From the NCBI RefSeq assembly GCF_050410775.1, contig NZ_CP191229.1: a DNA stretch of 64,000 nt, one strand, 5' to 3'. The DNA comes from Erwinia sp050410775 (GTDB lineage: Bacteria > Pseudomonadota > Gammaproteobacteria > Enterobacterales > Enterobacteriaceae). Of this stretch, positions 9,030 to 17,280 are shown in pieces. Every line of letters begins with the position of its first letter. Position 1 is the first letter of the stretch. Below the pieces are notes generated by a model. It did not search any database, was not told the DNA's origin, and worked only from the letters and a program-made list of their open reading frames with translations. Position numbers and translations under genes: made by a program.

Positions 9030-9097
9030 TGCTCAGGTCTCTCTTAAGAGGTTGCGAAGCACATCACTAAAAATGATCCCGTCCTGGGATCCCAGAT

Positions 9098-9135
9098 AAA
9101 AAATGACCCGGCGACTGTCATCCAGCCGTCGGGTC
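9098..9135 (-). terminator. Terminator downstream of yeaY
   Basis: On the reverse strand GACCCGACGG and CCGGGTC pair (with a short inner mismatch) and are followed by ATTTTTT, ending the yoaA-tsaB-yeaY unit before fadD. Confidence 0.75.
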
Positions 9136-9151
9136 GTCAGGTATATCAGCA

Positions 9152-9748
9152 CTACTCAGTCAGAATGGTTTGTACCTGAACCGGGCCCGGCGAGTAATAG
9201 CCAAACGGCGGCGGACCCCAGTAGCCACCGTAGTGACGACCACGCGGCGGCCCGTACCAGATCCAGGGATCGATGGGCTGCGGCGGCGACATAATTTGCT
9301 GGGAGAGATGCCAGCGCTGATATCCCGTGACGTTAACGGTCACGAAATTGTAGGCCGCCTGGCCGATTTCGCCCTTTTCCACGCCCTTGATCGGGCCGAC
9401 GACGGTGACCATCTTGCCGGTAAAGTCGACCGGATCGGCAAAGCCGTTAATATCCGCATAGATGCGCCCAATCGAGGGGCTGCCCAAAACCGGTTTGGCG
9501 CTGCTGTCCAGCCTCATCGCGGCGATTTCAAGCCGGGTCATCCCGTTCCTGTTCACCACGCTTATCACTTTGCCGCCAAAACGTGACTCCTGCCCGACAT
9601 ACAGCTGAGGCGCGTTCAGCACCCTCGCCAGATCCTGCTGCGGCGCGGGCGACGTGCCTTTCACCGAATCGGGAATGCTGACGCAGCCAGAAAGCAGGAT
9701 GGCGGCCAGTAATACACTACCTAACTGCACGAAAAGACGTTTACGCAT
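9152..9748 (-). CDS. yeaY: Slp-family outer-membrane lipoprotein YeaY
   Basis: A 198-residue lipoprotein: signal peptide MRKRLFVQLGSVLLAAILLSGC with lipobox LSGC, then the Slp domain (GQESRFGGKVISVVNRNGMTRLE...). The C-terminus (about 155-195) is rich in Pro, Gly, Tyr and Trp, ending GYYSPGPVQVQTILTE. E. coli Slp is a starvation-inducible lipoprotein; YeaY is its paralogue of unknown role. GGGAGATC precedes ATG 9748. It follows tsaB by 57 bases on the same strand. Confidence 0.92.
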   Translation of the reverse strand: MRKRLFVQLGSVLLAAILLSGCVSIPDSVKGTSPAPQQDLARVLNAPQLYVGQESRFGGKVISVVNRNGMTRLEIAAMRLDSSAKPVLGSPSIGRIYADINGFADPVDFTGKMVTVVGPIKGVEKGEIGQAAYNFVTVNVTGYQRWHLSQQIMSPPQPIDPWIWYGPPRGRHYGGYWGPPPFGYYSPGPVQVQTILTE

Positions 9749-9805
9749 AATGATCTCCCAGGGACTGATTCCTTGGACTCCGGGCGCAATGATAAGTTGC
9801 CAGGC

Positions 9806-10507
9806 CTACTCCCGCCCCGGTAATTTTTTCCATGCCACTTCGTTACGCAGGTAGGTCGGCTCGGCATGTTCGACGGCAACGGTTTTTCCTTCGGCCAGCG
9901 CGGCAACCGCCAGCGGCAGCATATCTTCCGCACAGGGAAGCGTTACGTCAGTGGGCTTAAGATCGAGCTGGCTCTGCTCAGCAAGCTGCGGCCAGGCTTT
10001 CCAGCCGGTGCCGACCATCGCCCATTGTCCCGTCAACTGGGCCATCCGCGCCTGGGCCGCCTCCGGCTTCAGCACGGCCTCACTCTCTTCGCCCTGCCAG
10101 ACGCCCTGGTCGTCACGCTGGTATTCTGCCCAGTAAACTTCGCCCATACGGGCGTCGATCGCCGCAAGCACGCGCGTCGCGCCGTCGCGGCGCCAGGCGC
10201 CTTCCGCCATGGTTTTCAGCGTGGAAACGCCGATCATCGGCAGACCCGCACCAAGCGCCAGCCCCTGCGCAATACCTATACCGATGCGCACGCCGGTAAA
10301 GCTGCCCGGCCCCTGGCCAAACGCCAGCGCATCCAGCCCGGTCAGCGCGAGCTGCCCCTGACTGAGGATCTCCTGCACCAGCGGCAGAATGCGCTGCGTG
10401 TGCTCGCGGGCGCAAAGCTCAAAATGGGCCGTCACCTTATTCTCATTCAGCAGCGCCACCGAACAGGCTTCGGTCGCCGTATCAATAGCTAAAATTCGCG
10501 TGGACAT
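9806..10507 (-). CDS. tsaB: tRNA threonylcarbamoyladenosine biosynthesis protein TsaB
   Basis: An ASKHA-fold partner of TsaD; with TsaC, TsaD and TsaE it makes t6A37 in ANN-decoding tRNAs. The 233-residue protein starts MSTRILAIDTATEACSVALL and contains LAFGQGPGSFTGVRIGIGIAQGL. ATG 10507 is preferred over the upstream ATG at 10558 because it gives the family N-terminus and has AGGTGAG upstream. It lies between yoaA and yeaY, as in E. coli. Confidence 0.95.
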   Translation of the reverse strand: MSTRILAIDTATEACSVALLNENKVTAHFELCAREHTQRILPLVQEILSQGQLALTGLDALAFGQGPGSFTGVRIGIGIAQGLALGAGLPMIGVSTLKTMAEGAWRRDGATRVLAAIDARMGEVYWAEYQRDDQGVWQGEESEAVLKPEAAQARMAQLTGQWAMVGTGWKAWPQLAEQSQLDLKPTDVTLPCAEDMLPLAVAALAEGKTVAVEHAEPTYLRNEVAWKKLPGRE

Positions 10508-10564
10508 ACTCACCTCTGGCGGGAGAAAATTTTCGGCGCGCAGCATAGCACACTGCACGCAGGA

Positions 10565-12475
10565 TTACTGCTCTGCCGGCGGCTTGAGAAACGCCACTGC
10601 CCGCGCGATGTCGCGGGTGCGCGGCGTAGGCGGCAGACTGTTCAGAAAGACCGCGCCGTAAGGGCGCATTACCAGCCGGTTATCACAGATAACGAGCACG
10701 CCGCGATCGTCCACATCGCGGATTAAACGGCCAACGCCCTGTTTCAGGGTGATCACCGCATCCGGCAGCTGAACATCATCAAAAGGCTCGCCGCCGCGTA
10801 TTTTGCAATCTTCCATCCGCGCCTTCAGCAGCGGATCTTCCGGCGAGGTAAAGGGCAGCTTGTCGATAATTACCAGCGACAGGAGATCGCCGCGCACGTC
10901 CACCCCTTCCCAAAAGCTGCTCGTCGCGACCAGCAGCGCATTTCCCGCCGCGATAAACTGCTTGAGAAGCTGCCCTTTGCTGGTTTCGCCCTGTAACAGG
11001 ACCGGCAGCGTCAGCAGCGTCCGGAACTCCGCCGCCAGTTCGCGCATCATTTTATGGGAGGTACAGAGGAAGAAGCAGCGGCCATTGTTCGCTTCAATCA
11101 GCGGCTGCAGCATACGCGCCATCCGCCGTGCGGTGTCGGGCTGGTTGGACGCCGGGAGATTGCGCGGCACGCAGAGCAGCGCCTGACTGGCGAAGTCAAA
11201 GGGACTGTTAAGGATCAGCGTTTCCGCCTCCGTCACCCCTAAGCGCTCAACAAAGTGGGTCATCTGCTCGTTCACCGCCAGCGTGGCGGAGGTGAAAATC
11301 CAGCTTGCCGGTCTCTCATTCATCACCTCACGGAAGCGTTCGGAGACGGAAAGCGGCGTCAGCGCCAGTACAAAGTGACGTGAGTTGCACTCATACCAGT
11401 AACTGAAACCCGGCTGAGAAACATCCTTCAGCCGCTTAAGCCGCCCGCGATAGAGCGCGGCACGTTCAAAGGCCGCATCCAGCAAGGCTGAGCGGCCCAG
11501 CGACATCTTAGCGACGTCATAGCAGAGCTCAAGCGCATCATCGAGCAGCGTCAGCGCACGTTGTATCGTGGCATCGCTGAGCAGTTCGCGCAGATTCCCG
11601 CGAAAGCCGGGATCGCCAAGGGCCAGACGGAAATCCTGCGCGCACTGCGCGAGACGATCGGCGGATTTTTGCAACTGCTGCGCATCACGCACTTCCGTGC
11701 GGTAAGCAATGGTGATGTCTTTGGCGAGATCGACAAGCTGTTTGCTGGAGAGCTGCTGGCCGAAATACTGGCTGGCAATATCGGGCACCTGATGCGCCTC
11801 ATCGAAAATCATCACGTCCGCATCGGGAATGAGTTCCGCAAAGCCGCTCTCTTTTACCACCATATCGGCAAGAAAAAGGTGATGGTTCACCACCACAACA
11901 TCCGCATCCATCGCTTTACGGCGCGCTTTGACCACAAAGCAATCCTGATACTGCGGGCAGTCGCTGCCCAGGCAATTATCGTTGGTGCTGGTCACCAGCG
12001 GCCAGATAGTACTGTCTTCGGCCACGCCGCCGCAGGTGCTGATATCGCCATCCACGGTTTCGCCCGACCAGCCGCGCAGATGCACCAGATCGCTCATCGC
12101 CTGAGCCACGAGTTCTCCCCCGGCCATCGACTGCTGTTCCAGGCGCTCCAGACAGAGATAGTTCGATCGCCCTTTCAGCAGCGCCAGCGTCCCCCTGAAT
12201 TTCAGCGCGCCCGCCACCGTGGGCAGATCGCGGCTGTAAAGCTGATCCTGCAACGCTTTCGAACCGGTTGAAATAATGACCTTTTTCCCGGATCGCAACG
12301 CCGGAGCAAGATACGCGTAGGTTTTCCCGGTGCCGGTACCGGCTTCGACGACCAGCTCGCGCTTGTTCGCTATCGCTTCACTTACCGCCTCAGCCATCTG
12401 CCGCTGCGGTTCGCGCGGTTTAAAGCCCGGAATAGCCAGCGCCAGCGCGCCGTCTGCTGCAAAATCGTCTGCCAC
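10565..12475 (-). CDS. yoaA: DinG/XPD-type DNA helicase YoaA
   Basis: An iron-sulfur superfamily 2 helicase, 636 residues, close to E. coli YoaA, which pairs with the clamp-loader subunit chi (HolC) and helps survive replication-blocking lesions. Visible motifs: Walker A EAGTGTGKTYAY, the four iron-sulfur cysteines (DISTC; DNCLGSDCPQYQDC), FDEAHQ (DEAH box), and the C-terminal motifs SSFWEGVDVRGD and QGVGRLIRD. It is the first gene of the leftward unit yoaA-tsaB-yeaY and divergent from yoaB. Confidence 0.96.
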   Translation of the reverse strand: MADDFAADGALALAIPGFKPREPQRQMAEAVSEAIANKRELVVEAGTGTGKTYAYLAPALRSGKKVIISTGSKALQDQLYSRDLPTVAGALKFRGTLALLKGRSNYLCLERLEQQSMAGGELVAQAMSDLVHLRGWSGETVDGDISTCGGVAEDSTIWPLVTSTNDNCLGSDCPQYQDCFVVKARRKAMDADVVVVNHHLFLADMVVKESGFAELIPDADVMIFDEAHQVPDIASQYFGQQLSSKQLVDLAKDITIAYRTEVRDAQQLQKSADRLAQCAQDFRLALGDPGFRGNLRELLSDATIQRALTLLDDALELCYDVAKMSLGRSALLDAAFERAALYRGRLKRLKDVSQPGFSYWYECNSRHFVLALTPLSVSERFREVMNERPASWIFTSATLAVNEQMTHFVERLGVTEAETLILNSPFDFASQALLCVPRNLPASNQPDTARRMARMLQPLIEANNGRCFFLCTSHKMMRELAAEFRTLLTLPVLLQGETSKGQLLKQFIAAGNALLVATSSFWEGVDVRGDLLSLVIIDKLPFTSPEDPLLKARMEDCKIRGGEPFDDVQLPDAVITLKQGVGRLIRDVDDRGVLVICDNRLVMRPYGAVFLNSLPPTPRTRDIARAVAFLKPPAEQ

Positions 12476-12608
12476 ACACCCTCACCACTGAATAAAAAAC
12501 CCTGTAATTATGTCAGTATCCGCCGCCTCACTCCACCCTTTAGGTGACAGCCTGGCCGAATCTGTGTCAGGCTAGCGGCAAAATTTTTTTGCCCTATGTG
12601 AGGAAAGC

Positions 12609-12953
12609 ATGACTATTGAACGTCTCGATCCCGAGCACCGCATGTCGGAAGCGGTAGTGCATAACGATACGATCTACTACACCAGCGTGCCGGAAAATCT
12701 GGATGAGGATGCCGAAGCGCAGACCGCGAATGCGCTGGCCGTTATCGACCGGGTGCTGACCCGTCTTGGTTCGGATAAAAGCCGCATTCTCGACGCCACG
12801 ATTTTTCTGGTTCATAAGGAAGATTTTGCGGCGATGAATCGCGCCTGGGACGCCTGGGTTTCACCCGGCAATGCGCCGGTGCGCTGCACGGTGCAGGCGG
12901 GACTGATGAAACCGGAGTATCTGGTGGAAATTAAGATCGTCGCGGCGAAGTAA
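12609..12953 (+). CDS. yoaB: RidA/YjgF-family protein YoaB
   Basis: A 114-residue member of the RidA (YjgF/YER057c/UK114) family, whose type members deaminate reactive enamine/imine intermediates. The conserved arginine of the active site is in the segment GNAPVRCTVQAGLM. It starts MTIERLDPEHRMSEAV after GAGGAAAG. Divergent from yoaA, as in E. coli; convergent with yoaH. Its physiological substrate is not known. Confidence 0.93.
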   Translation: MTIERLDPEHRMSEAVVHNDTIYYTSVPENLDEDAEAQTANALAVIDRVLTRLGSDKSRILDATIFLVHKEDFAAMNRAWDAWVSPGNAPVRCTVQAGLMKPEYLVEIKIVAAK

Positions 12954-12973
12954 CGCCGGGGGGAGTTGTTAAC

Positions 12974-13002
12974 GTGGCAGGCAGATTAATGCTGTCTGCC
13001 AC
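12974..13002. terminator. Hairpin between yoaB and yoaH
   Basis: GTGGCAGGCAG and CTGTCTGCCAC form a long stem between the convergent genes. The A-rich downstream flank gives a modest T tract for the leftward strand only. Confidence 0.6.
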
Positions 13003-13048
13003 GAAAAAGGATCAGCGCTGCACGGCTTCGCTGCCGCTGACGAGTGAC

Positions 13049-13291
13049 TTAATAATCGTCTTCTTCGTCCTCTTGCGGATACTCTTTGTATTCCGTGACC
13101 TCTTCCTCGTCGTCCTCTTCTTCATCCTCGAAGCGAGCCGCGATCATCTCTCCGGTGTGCGTTTCGCGAATTTCCGCCGCCACCAGCTGAATGGCCTCTC
13201 CGCTGCTCATCCCTTCCGCCATCAGCGCCTGAATGCGTTCAACGGCCAGCTGCTGCTGTTCGTAAGTAAGTGCCGGTAAACCTGTAATCAT
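13049..13291 (-). CDS. yoaH: UPF0181 protein YoaH with an extended acidic tail
   Basis: An 80-residue small protein of unknown function. The core GLPALTYEQQQLAVERIQALMAEGMSSG matches E. coli YoaH (59 residues as I recall). Here the C-terminus is about 20 residues longer and almost wholly Glu, Asp and Tyr. ATG 13291 is chosen over 13309 because AGGAG lies six bases upstream. It is divergent from pabB. Confidence 0.9.
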   Translation of the reverse strand: MITGLPALTYEQQQLAVERIQALMAEGMSSGEAIQLVAAEIRETHTGEMIAARFEDEEEDDEEEVTEYKEYPQEDEEDDY

Positions 13292-13402
13292 AAAAACTCC
13301 TGCAAACATCGCGGGGATTATTCCACGCGTAACAAACAGATGCCAGCAGCGGAAAAGTATGCCAGGCTTGCACCCAGTTACCGTCCAGACCTGCTGACCG
13401 CC

Positions 13403-14767
13403 ATGCTACCTGTTTATTATCCTCTTGAGTATACGCCTGAAACCCTCAGGAATCTCTTTGCCCGCGTTGCCGCTCAATCCTGGGCAATGCTGCTTGATTC
13501 CGGCTTTGCTGACCACAGTGATAATCGCTTCGATATTATGGTCGCCGATCCGATCGCCACGCTGATTACCAGCGGTGAAATTACTTTTTTGACTCAGGGC
13601 GCTGACGTGACGGAAAGTCATGACGATCCGCTGCGCCTTCTTGACCGACTGCTGAGTGAAAGTGAGATGAAGGCCCCGTCTCACCCTGACCTGCCCTTTC
13701 AGGGCGGCGCGGTGGGACTGTTTGGCTACGATCTGGGCCGCAGGTTTGAAAAATTACCTAAAATTGCAGAGCAGGATCTCGCCACGCCGGATATGGCCGT
13801 CGGCATCTACGACTGGGCGCTCATTGCCGATCATCACCGGAAAACGCTGACGCTGGTGGCGCAAAACGATCCCGCCTCGCGGCTTGAGTGGCTGAATAAT
13901 CTTCCTGAATCCGCGCAGGTCACGCCGTTCAGACTGACTCATCCATGGCAGTCGAATATGAGCCGCCAGGAGTATGGGGAGAAGTTTCGCCGCGTGCAGC
14001 AGTGGCTCCGCGCAGGCGACTGCTATCAAATTAATCTCGCTCAGCGCTTCCGGGCGGGCTACTGCGGCGATGAGTGGCAGGCTTATCTGAGGCTGAGCGC
14101 GCAAAACCGTGCGCCGTTCAGCGCCTTTATCAGGCTGCCGGAAAGCGCGCTGCTCAGCCTCTCACCGGAGCGCTTTCTGAAAATAGAGAACGGGCTTATT
14201 GAGACCCGGCCTATCAAGGGAACGCTCCCGCGCCTGGCCGATCCGGAGGCGGACAGACAGCAGGCGGAGAAGCTGGCGCACTCGCCGAAAGATCGCGCAG
14301 AGAACGTGATGATTGTCGATCTGCTGCGTAACGATATCGGCCGGGTCGCCGTGCCTGGCAGCGTACGCGTGCCTGAATTATTTGCGGTAGAGCCTTTTCC
14401 GGCGGTGCATCATCTGGTCAGCACCATTACCGCCGCGCTTAAGCCCTCGCTGAGCGCCTGCGATCTGTTGCGGGCCTGTTTCCCTGGCGGCTCCATCACC
14501 GGCGCGCCAAAAGTGCGGGCGATGGCGATTATCGATGCACTGGAGCCGCACCGCCGCAACGCCTGGTGCGGCAGCATCGGCTATCTCAGCGTCTGTGGCC
14601 GGATGGATACCAGCATCACCATCCGCACCCTGACCGCGGAAAAAGGTGAGCTTTACTGCTCCGCCGGCGGCGGTATCGTGGCCGACAGCGTTGAAGAGGC
14701 TGAATATCAGGAAACCTTCGATAAGGTTAACCGCATTCTGCCCTGTCTGGAGGATCGGCATGAGTGA
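13403..14767 (+). CDS. pabB: Aminodeoxychorismate synthase component I PabB
   Basis: Converts chorismate plus ammonia (from the PabA glutaminase) to 4-amino-4-deoxychorismate for folate synthesis. The chorismate-binding fold is clear: ETRPIKGTLPR (the catalytic-lysine PIKGT motif of PabB), SPKDRAENVMIVDLLRNDIGR, FPGGSITGAPKVRAM and SAGGGIVADS. An ATG at 13340 is possible, but 13403 gives 454 residues and aligns with the E. coli start region. It overlaps nudL by eight bases. Confidence 0.95.
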   Translation: MLPVYYPLEYTPETLRNLFARVAAQSWAMLLDSGFADHSDNRFDIMVADPIATLITSGEITFLTQGADVTESHDDPLRLLDRLLSESEMKAPSHPDLPFQGGAVGLFGYDLGRRFEKLPKIAEQDLATPDMAVGIYDWALIADHHRKTLTLVAQNDPASRLEWLNNLPESAQVTPFRLTHPWQSNMSRQEYGEKFRRVQQWLRAGDCYQINLAQRFRAGYCGDEWQAYLRLSAQNRAPFSAFIRLPESALLSLSPERFLKIENGLIETRPIKGTLPRLADPEADRQQAEKLAHSPKDRAENVMIVDLLRNDIGRVAVPGSVRVPELFAVEPFPAVHHLVSTITAALKPSLSACDLLRACFPGGSITGAPKVRAMAIIDALEPHRRNAWCGSIGYLSVCGRMDTSITIRTLTAEKGELYCSAGGGIVADSVEEAEYQETFDKVNRILPCLEDRHE

Positions 14768-15362
14768 CGCTCCGCTGACGCTTGAAACATTCCTGAGCCG
14801 CTTCCTGCTTCAGCCTCCGCGCCGTCTGCCGGTTGACTTACCCACGCGGCGTGCGGCGGTGCTGGTCCCCATCGTTAACCGTGAGCACCCCACGCTTTTG
14901 CTGACCCGGCGGTCAAACGCGCTGCGTAAACATCCGGGTCAGGTCGCTTTTCCCGGTGGCATGATGGACCCGGAAGATGAATCGCTGATCGTCACCGCGC
15001 TGCGGGAAGCTGAAGAAGAAGTGGCGATCCCGCCCGACTGCGTGAATGTAGTCGGCGTACTGCCGCCCGTTACCAGCAGCACCGGATTTCAGGTGACGCC
15101 CGTAGTCGGGATCCTGCCTGCCAACCTGAACTGGCACCCTAACGAAGGTGAAGTCGAGTCGGTGTTTGAAATGCCGTTGCAGGAAGCGCTCCGGCTGGGG
15201 CGCTACACCGCGCTGGATATCCATCGTCACGGCCTGGCGCACCGCATCTGGCTCTCCTGGTTTGAGCACTATTTTATCTGGGGCATGACGGCGGGCATTA
15301 TTCGCCAGCTCAGCCTCCAGGTGGCAAAACAGGCGCCCCCTGGCGATTTTGCCGACAAATAA
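14760..15362 (+). CDS. nudL: Nudix hydrolase NudL (CoA pyrophosphatase type)
   Basis: A 200-residue Nudix protein with the box GGMMDPEDESLIVTALREAEEEV and the upstream CoA-pyrophosphatase signature (LLTRRSNALRKHPGQVAFPG), pointing to hydrolysis of CoA or related nucleotides. ATG 14760 lies inside the 3' end of pabB, and the overlap suggests translational coupling. The N-terminal MSDAPLTLETFLSRFLLQPP agrees with the family. Confidence 0.93.
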   Translation: MSDAPLTLETFLSRFLLQPPRRLPVDLPTRRAAVLVPIVNREHPTLLLTRRSNALRKHPGQVAFPGGMMDPEDESLIVTALREAEEEVAIPPDCVNVVGVLPPVTSSTGFQVTPVVGILPANLNWHPNEGEVESVFEMPLQEALRLGRYTALDIHRHGLAHRIWLSWFEHYFIWGMTAGIIRQLSLQVAKQAPPGDFADK

Positions 15363-15666
15363 CCCGCATGAAAAAACATTTACCCTATTTTCATCCATAA
15401 AATTCCCACTTCTGCCGGTCAAATCACTTCACAAACGCGGCGGATCATTTATATTGCACCGCAGAAAGAGGTTAAGAATTTTGCCATAGTGAAAGCAGGT
15501 GGCGATGCACCGGGCTGCGGCGTATTACAAGTGCGGCAGGCGCAGATCGCAGCCATCACTTTCCCGTCTTACCCCGGTAACTTATTTTATGCGATCGTCC
15601 CGACGTGACGATCGGTTAACAGTCTCAGTCCCCGATGGCCCGGTTGGCCCCTCTAAGGAGCGAAGT
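15363..15666 (+). promoter_or_regulatory. Leader/promoter region of sdaA
   Basis: About 300 noncoding bases. A perfect 8-bp hairpin (CGATCGTC / GACGATCG, 15592-15614) lies just upstream of the sdaA ribosome-binding site. The reading frame open through this stretch (from 15499) is an upstream extension of sdaA without family similarity. E. coli sdaA is known to respond to Lrp; I cannot identify an Lrp site by eye, nor a known riboswitch. Confidence 0.45.
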
Positions 15667-17031
15667 GTGATTAGCGTTTTCGACATGTTTAAAATCGGCA
15701 TTGGTCCATCCAGTTCTCATACGGTAGGCCCGATGAAAGCCGGTAAACAGTTTGTCGACGATCTGGTCAGCAGCGGCAGGCTTAACGAGGCGACGCGCGT
15801 GGCCGTCGATGTGTATGGCTCGCTTTCCCTGACGGGCAAGGGGCACCATACGGATATCGCCATTATTATGGGCCTCTCCGGCGCCTCGCCGGAAAGCGTT
15901 GATATCGACGGCATCGCCGGTTTTATTCGCGACGTTGAGCAGCGTCAGCGCCTGCTGTTGGCTAACGGCGCGCATGAGGTGGATTTCCCCCGCGAGGGCG
16001 GTATGGTGTTCCGCAGTGATAACCTGTCGCTGCATGAAAACGGTATGCGGATCCACGCCTGGTCGGACGACACGCTCCTTTACAGCAAAACCTATTACTC
16101 CATCGGCGGCGGCTTTATCGTCGATGAGGAACATTTCGGACAATCCACGCTTGATGAGGTCTCCGTCCCTTATCCGTTTAACTCGGCTAAAGAGATGCTG
16201 GCCCACTGTCATCAGACCGGGCTCTCGCTCTCCGGCATGGTGATGAAAAATGAACTGGCGGTGCACACTAAAGCGGAAATCGAGCACTATTTCGCTGACA
16301 TCTGGCAGAGTATGCGCGACTGTATCGATCGCGGTCTGAATACCGAAGGCGTGCTGCCCGGCCCGCTGCGCGTTCCCCGCCGGGCCGCTGCGCTGCGCAG
16401 GCTGCTGGTCTCCTCCGATAAACTGTCGCGCGATCCGATGAACGTCATCGACTGGGTGAATATGTTTGCGCTGGCCGTGAATGAAGAGAATGCCGCGGGT
16501 GGGCGGGTTGTTACCGCACCGACCAACGGTGCCTGCGGTATCGTTCCCGCCGTGCTGGCCTATTACGACCACTTCATTGAGTCAGTCAGCCCGGATATTT
16601 TTATCCGTTACTTCCTCGCGTCTGGCGCCGTGGGCATTCTCTATAAAATGAATGCCTCCATTTCCGGCGCGGAGGTGGGCTGCCAGGGCGAAGTGGGCGT
16701 GGCCTGTTCCATGGCGGCGGCGGGACTGGCTGAACTGCTGGGCGCCAGCCCGGAACAGGTCTGCGTTGCCGCTGAAATCGGCATGGAGCATAACCTTGGG
16801 CTGACCTGTGACCCGGTCGCCGGCCAGGTGCAGGTTCCCTGCATTGAGCGTAACGCCATCGGCGCCGTGAAGGCTATTAACTCCGCACGGATGGCGATGC
16901 GCCGCACCAGCGAGGCTCGCGTCTCGCTCGATAAGGTTATTGAAACGATGTATGAAACTGGCAAGGATATGAACGCCAAGTATCGAGAGACGTCACGCGG
17001 CGGACTGGCGATTAAAGTCCAGTGTGACTGA
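15667..17031 (+). CDS. sdaA: L-serine deaminase (dehydratase) SdaA
   Basis: Iron-sulfur L-serine dehydratase making pyruvate and ammonia. The 454 residues equal the E. coli length. The N-terminal beta domain shows ISVFDMFKIGIGPSSSHTVGPMKAG and the C-terminal catalytic domain TAPTNGACGIVPAVL, with cluster cysteines in the CQGEVGVACSMAAAG and LTCDPVAG segments. The GTG start at 15667 behind AAGGAG gives the conserved N-terminus; upstream in-frame codons do not. A strong terminator follows. Confidence 0.97.
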   Translation: MISVFDMFKIGIGPSSSHTVGPMKAGKQFVDDLVSSGRLNEATRVAVDVYGSLSLTGKGHHTDIAIIMGLSGASPESVDIDGIAGFIRDVEQRQRLLLANGAHEVDFPREGGMVFRSDNLSLHENGMRIHAWSDDTLLYSKTYYSIGGGFIVDEEHFGQSTLDEVSVPYPFNSAKEMLAHCHQTGLSLSGMVMKNELAVHTKAEIEHYFADIWQSMRDCIDRGLNTEGVLPGPLRVPRRAAALRRLLVSSDKLSRDPMNVIDWVNMFALAVNEENAAGGRVVTAPTNGACGIVPAVLAYYDHFIESVSPDIFIRYFLASGAVGILYKMNASISGAEVGCQGEVGVACSMAAAGLAELLGASPEQVCVAAEIGMEHNLGLTCDPVAGQVQVPCIERNAIGAVKAINSARMAMRRTSEARVSLDKVIETMYETGKDMNAKYRETSRGGLAIKVQCD

Positions 17032-17062
17032 TCCCTGTCCTGCCCTTCGCTTTTCACTTCAG

Positions 17063-17087
17063 ACGCCACCTTCCCGGTGGCGTTTTT
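17063..17087 (+). terminator. Terminator of sdaA
   Basis: ACGCCACC, a short loop, CGGTGGCGT, then TTTTT: a canonical intrinsic terminator 30 bases after the sdaA stop. Confidence 0.9.
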
Positions 17088-17280
17088 AGTGCCGGCTCCT
17101 GACAGAACCTGACCGCCTTTCCAGGCATACTGATACGCAATTTACTGACGCCCCCACTCCCTAACCTTCTGTTTTCGCTGAACCGGTTAATCTCCCGTAT
17201 CGGACTAAACTTACCGGTGCCGGTGCCGATAACAGATGTTCGATCTCTGTATATGCGTCTTGATCTAAGGGTGGTTACTG

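Noticed and set aside
15499..15666. N-terminal extension of SdaA by 56 residues
   Set aside because: The extension has no family similarity; GTG 15667 behind AAGGAG gives the exact conserved start and length.
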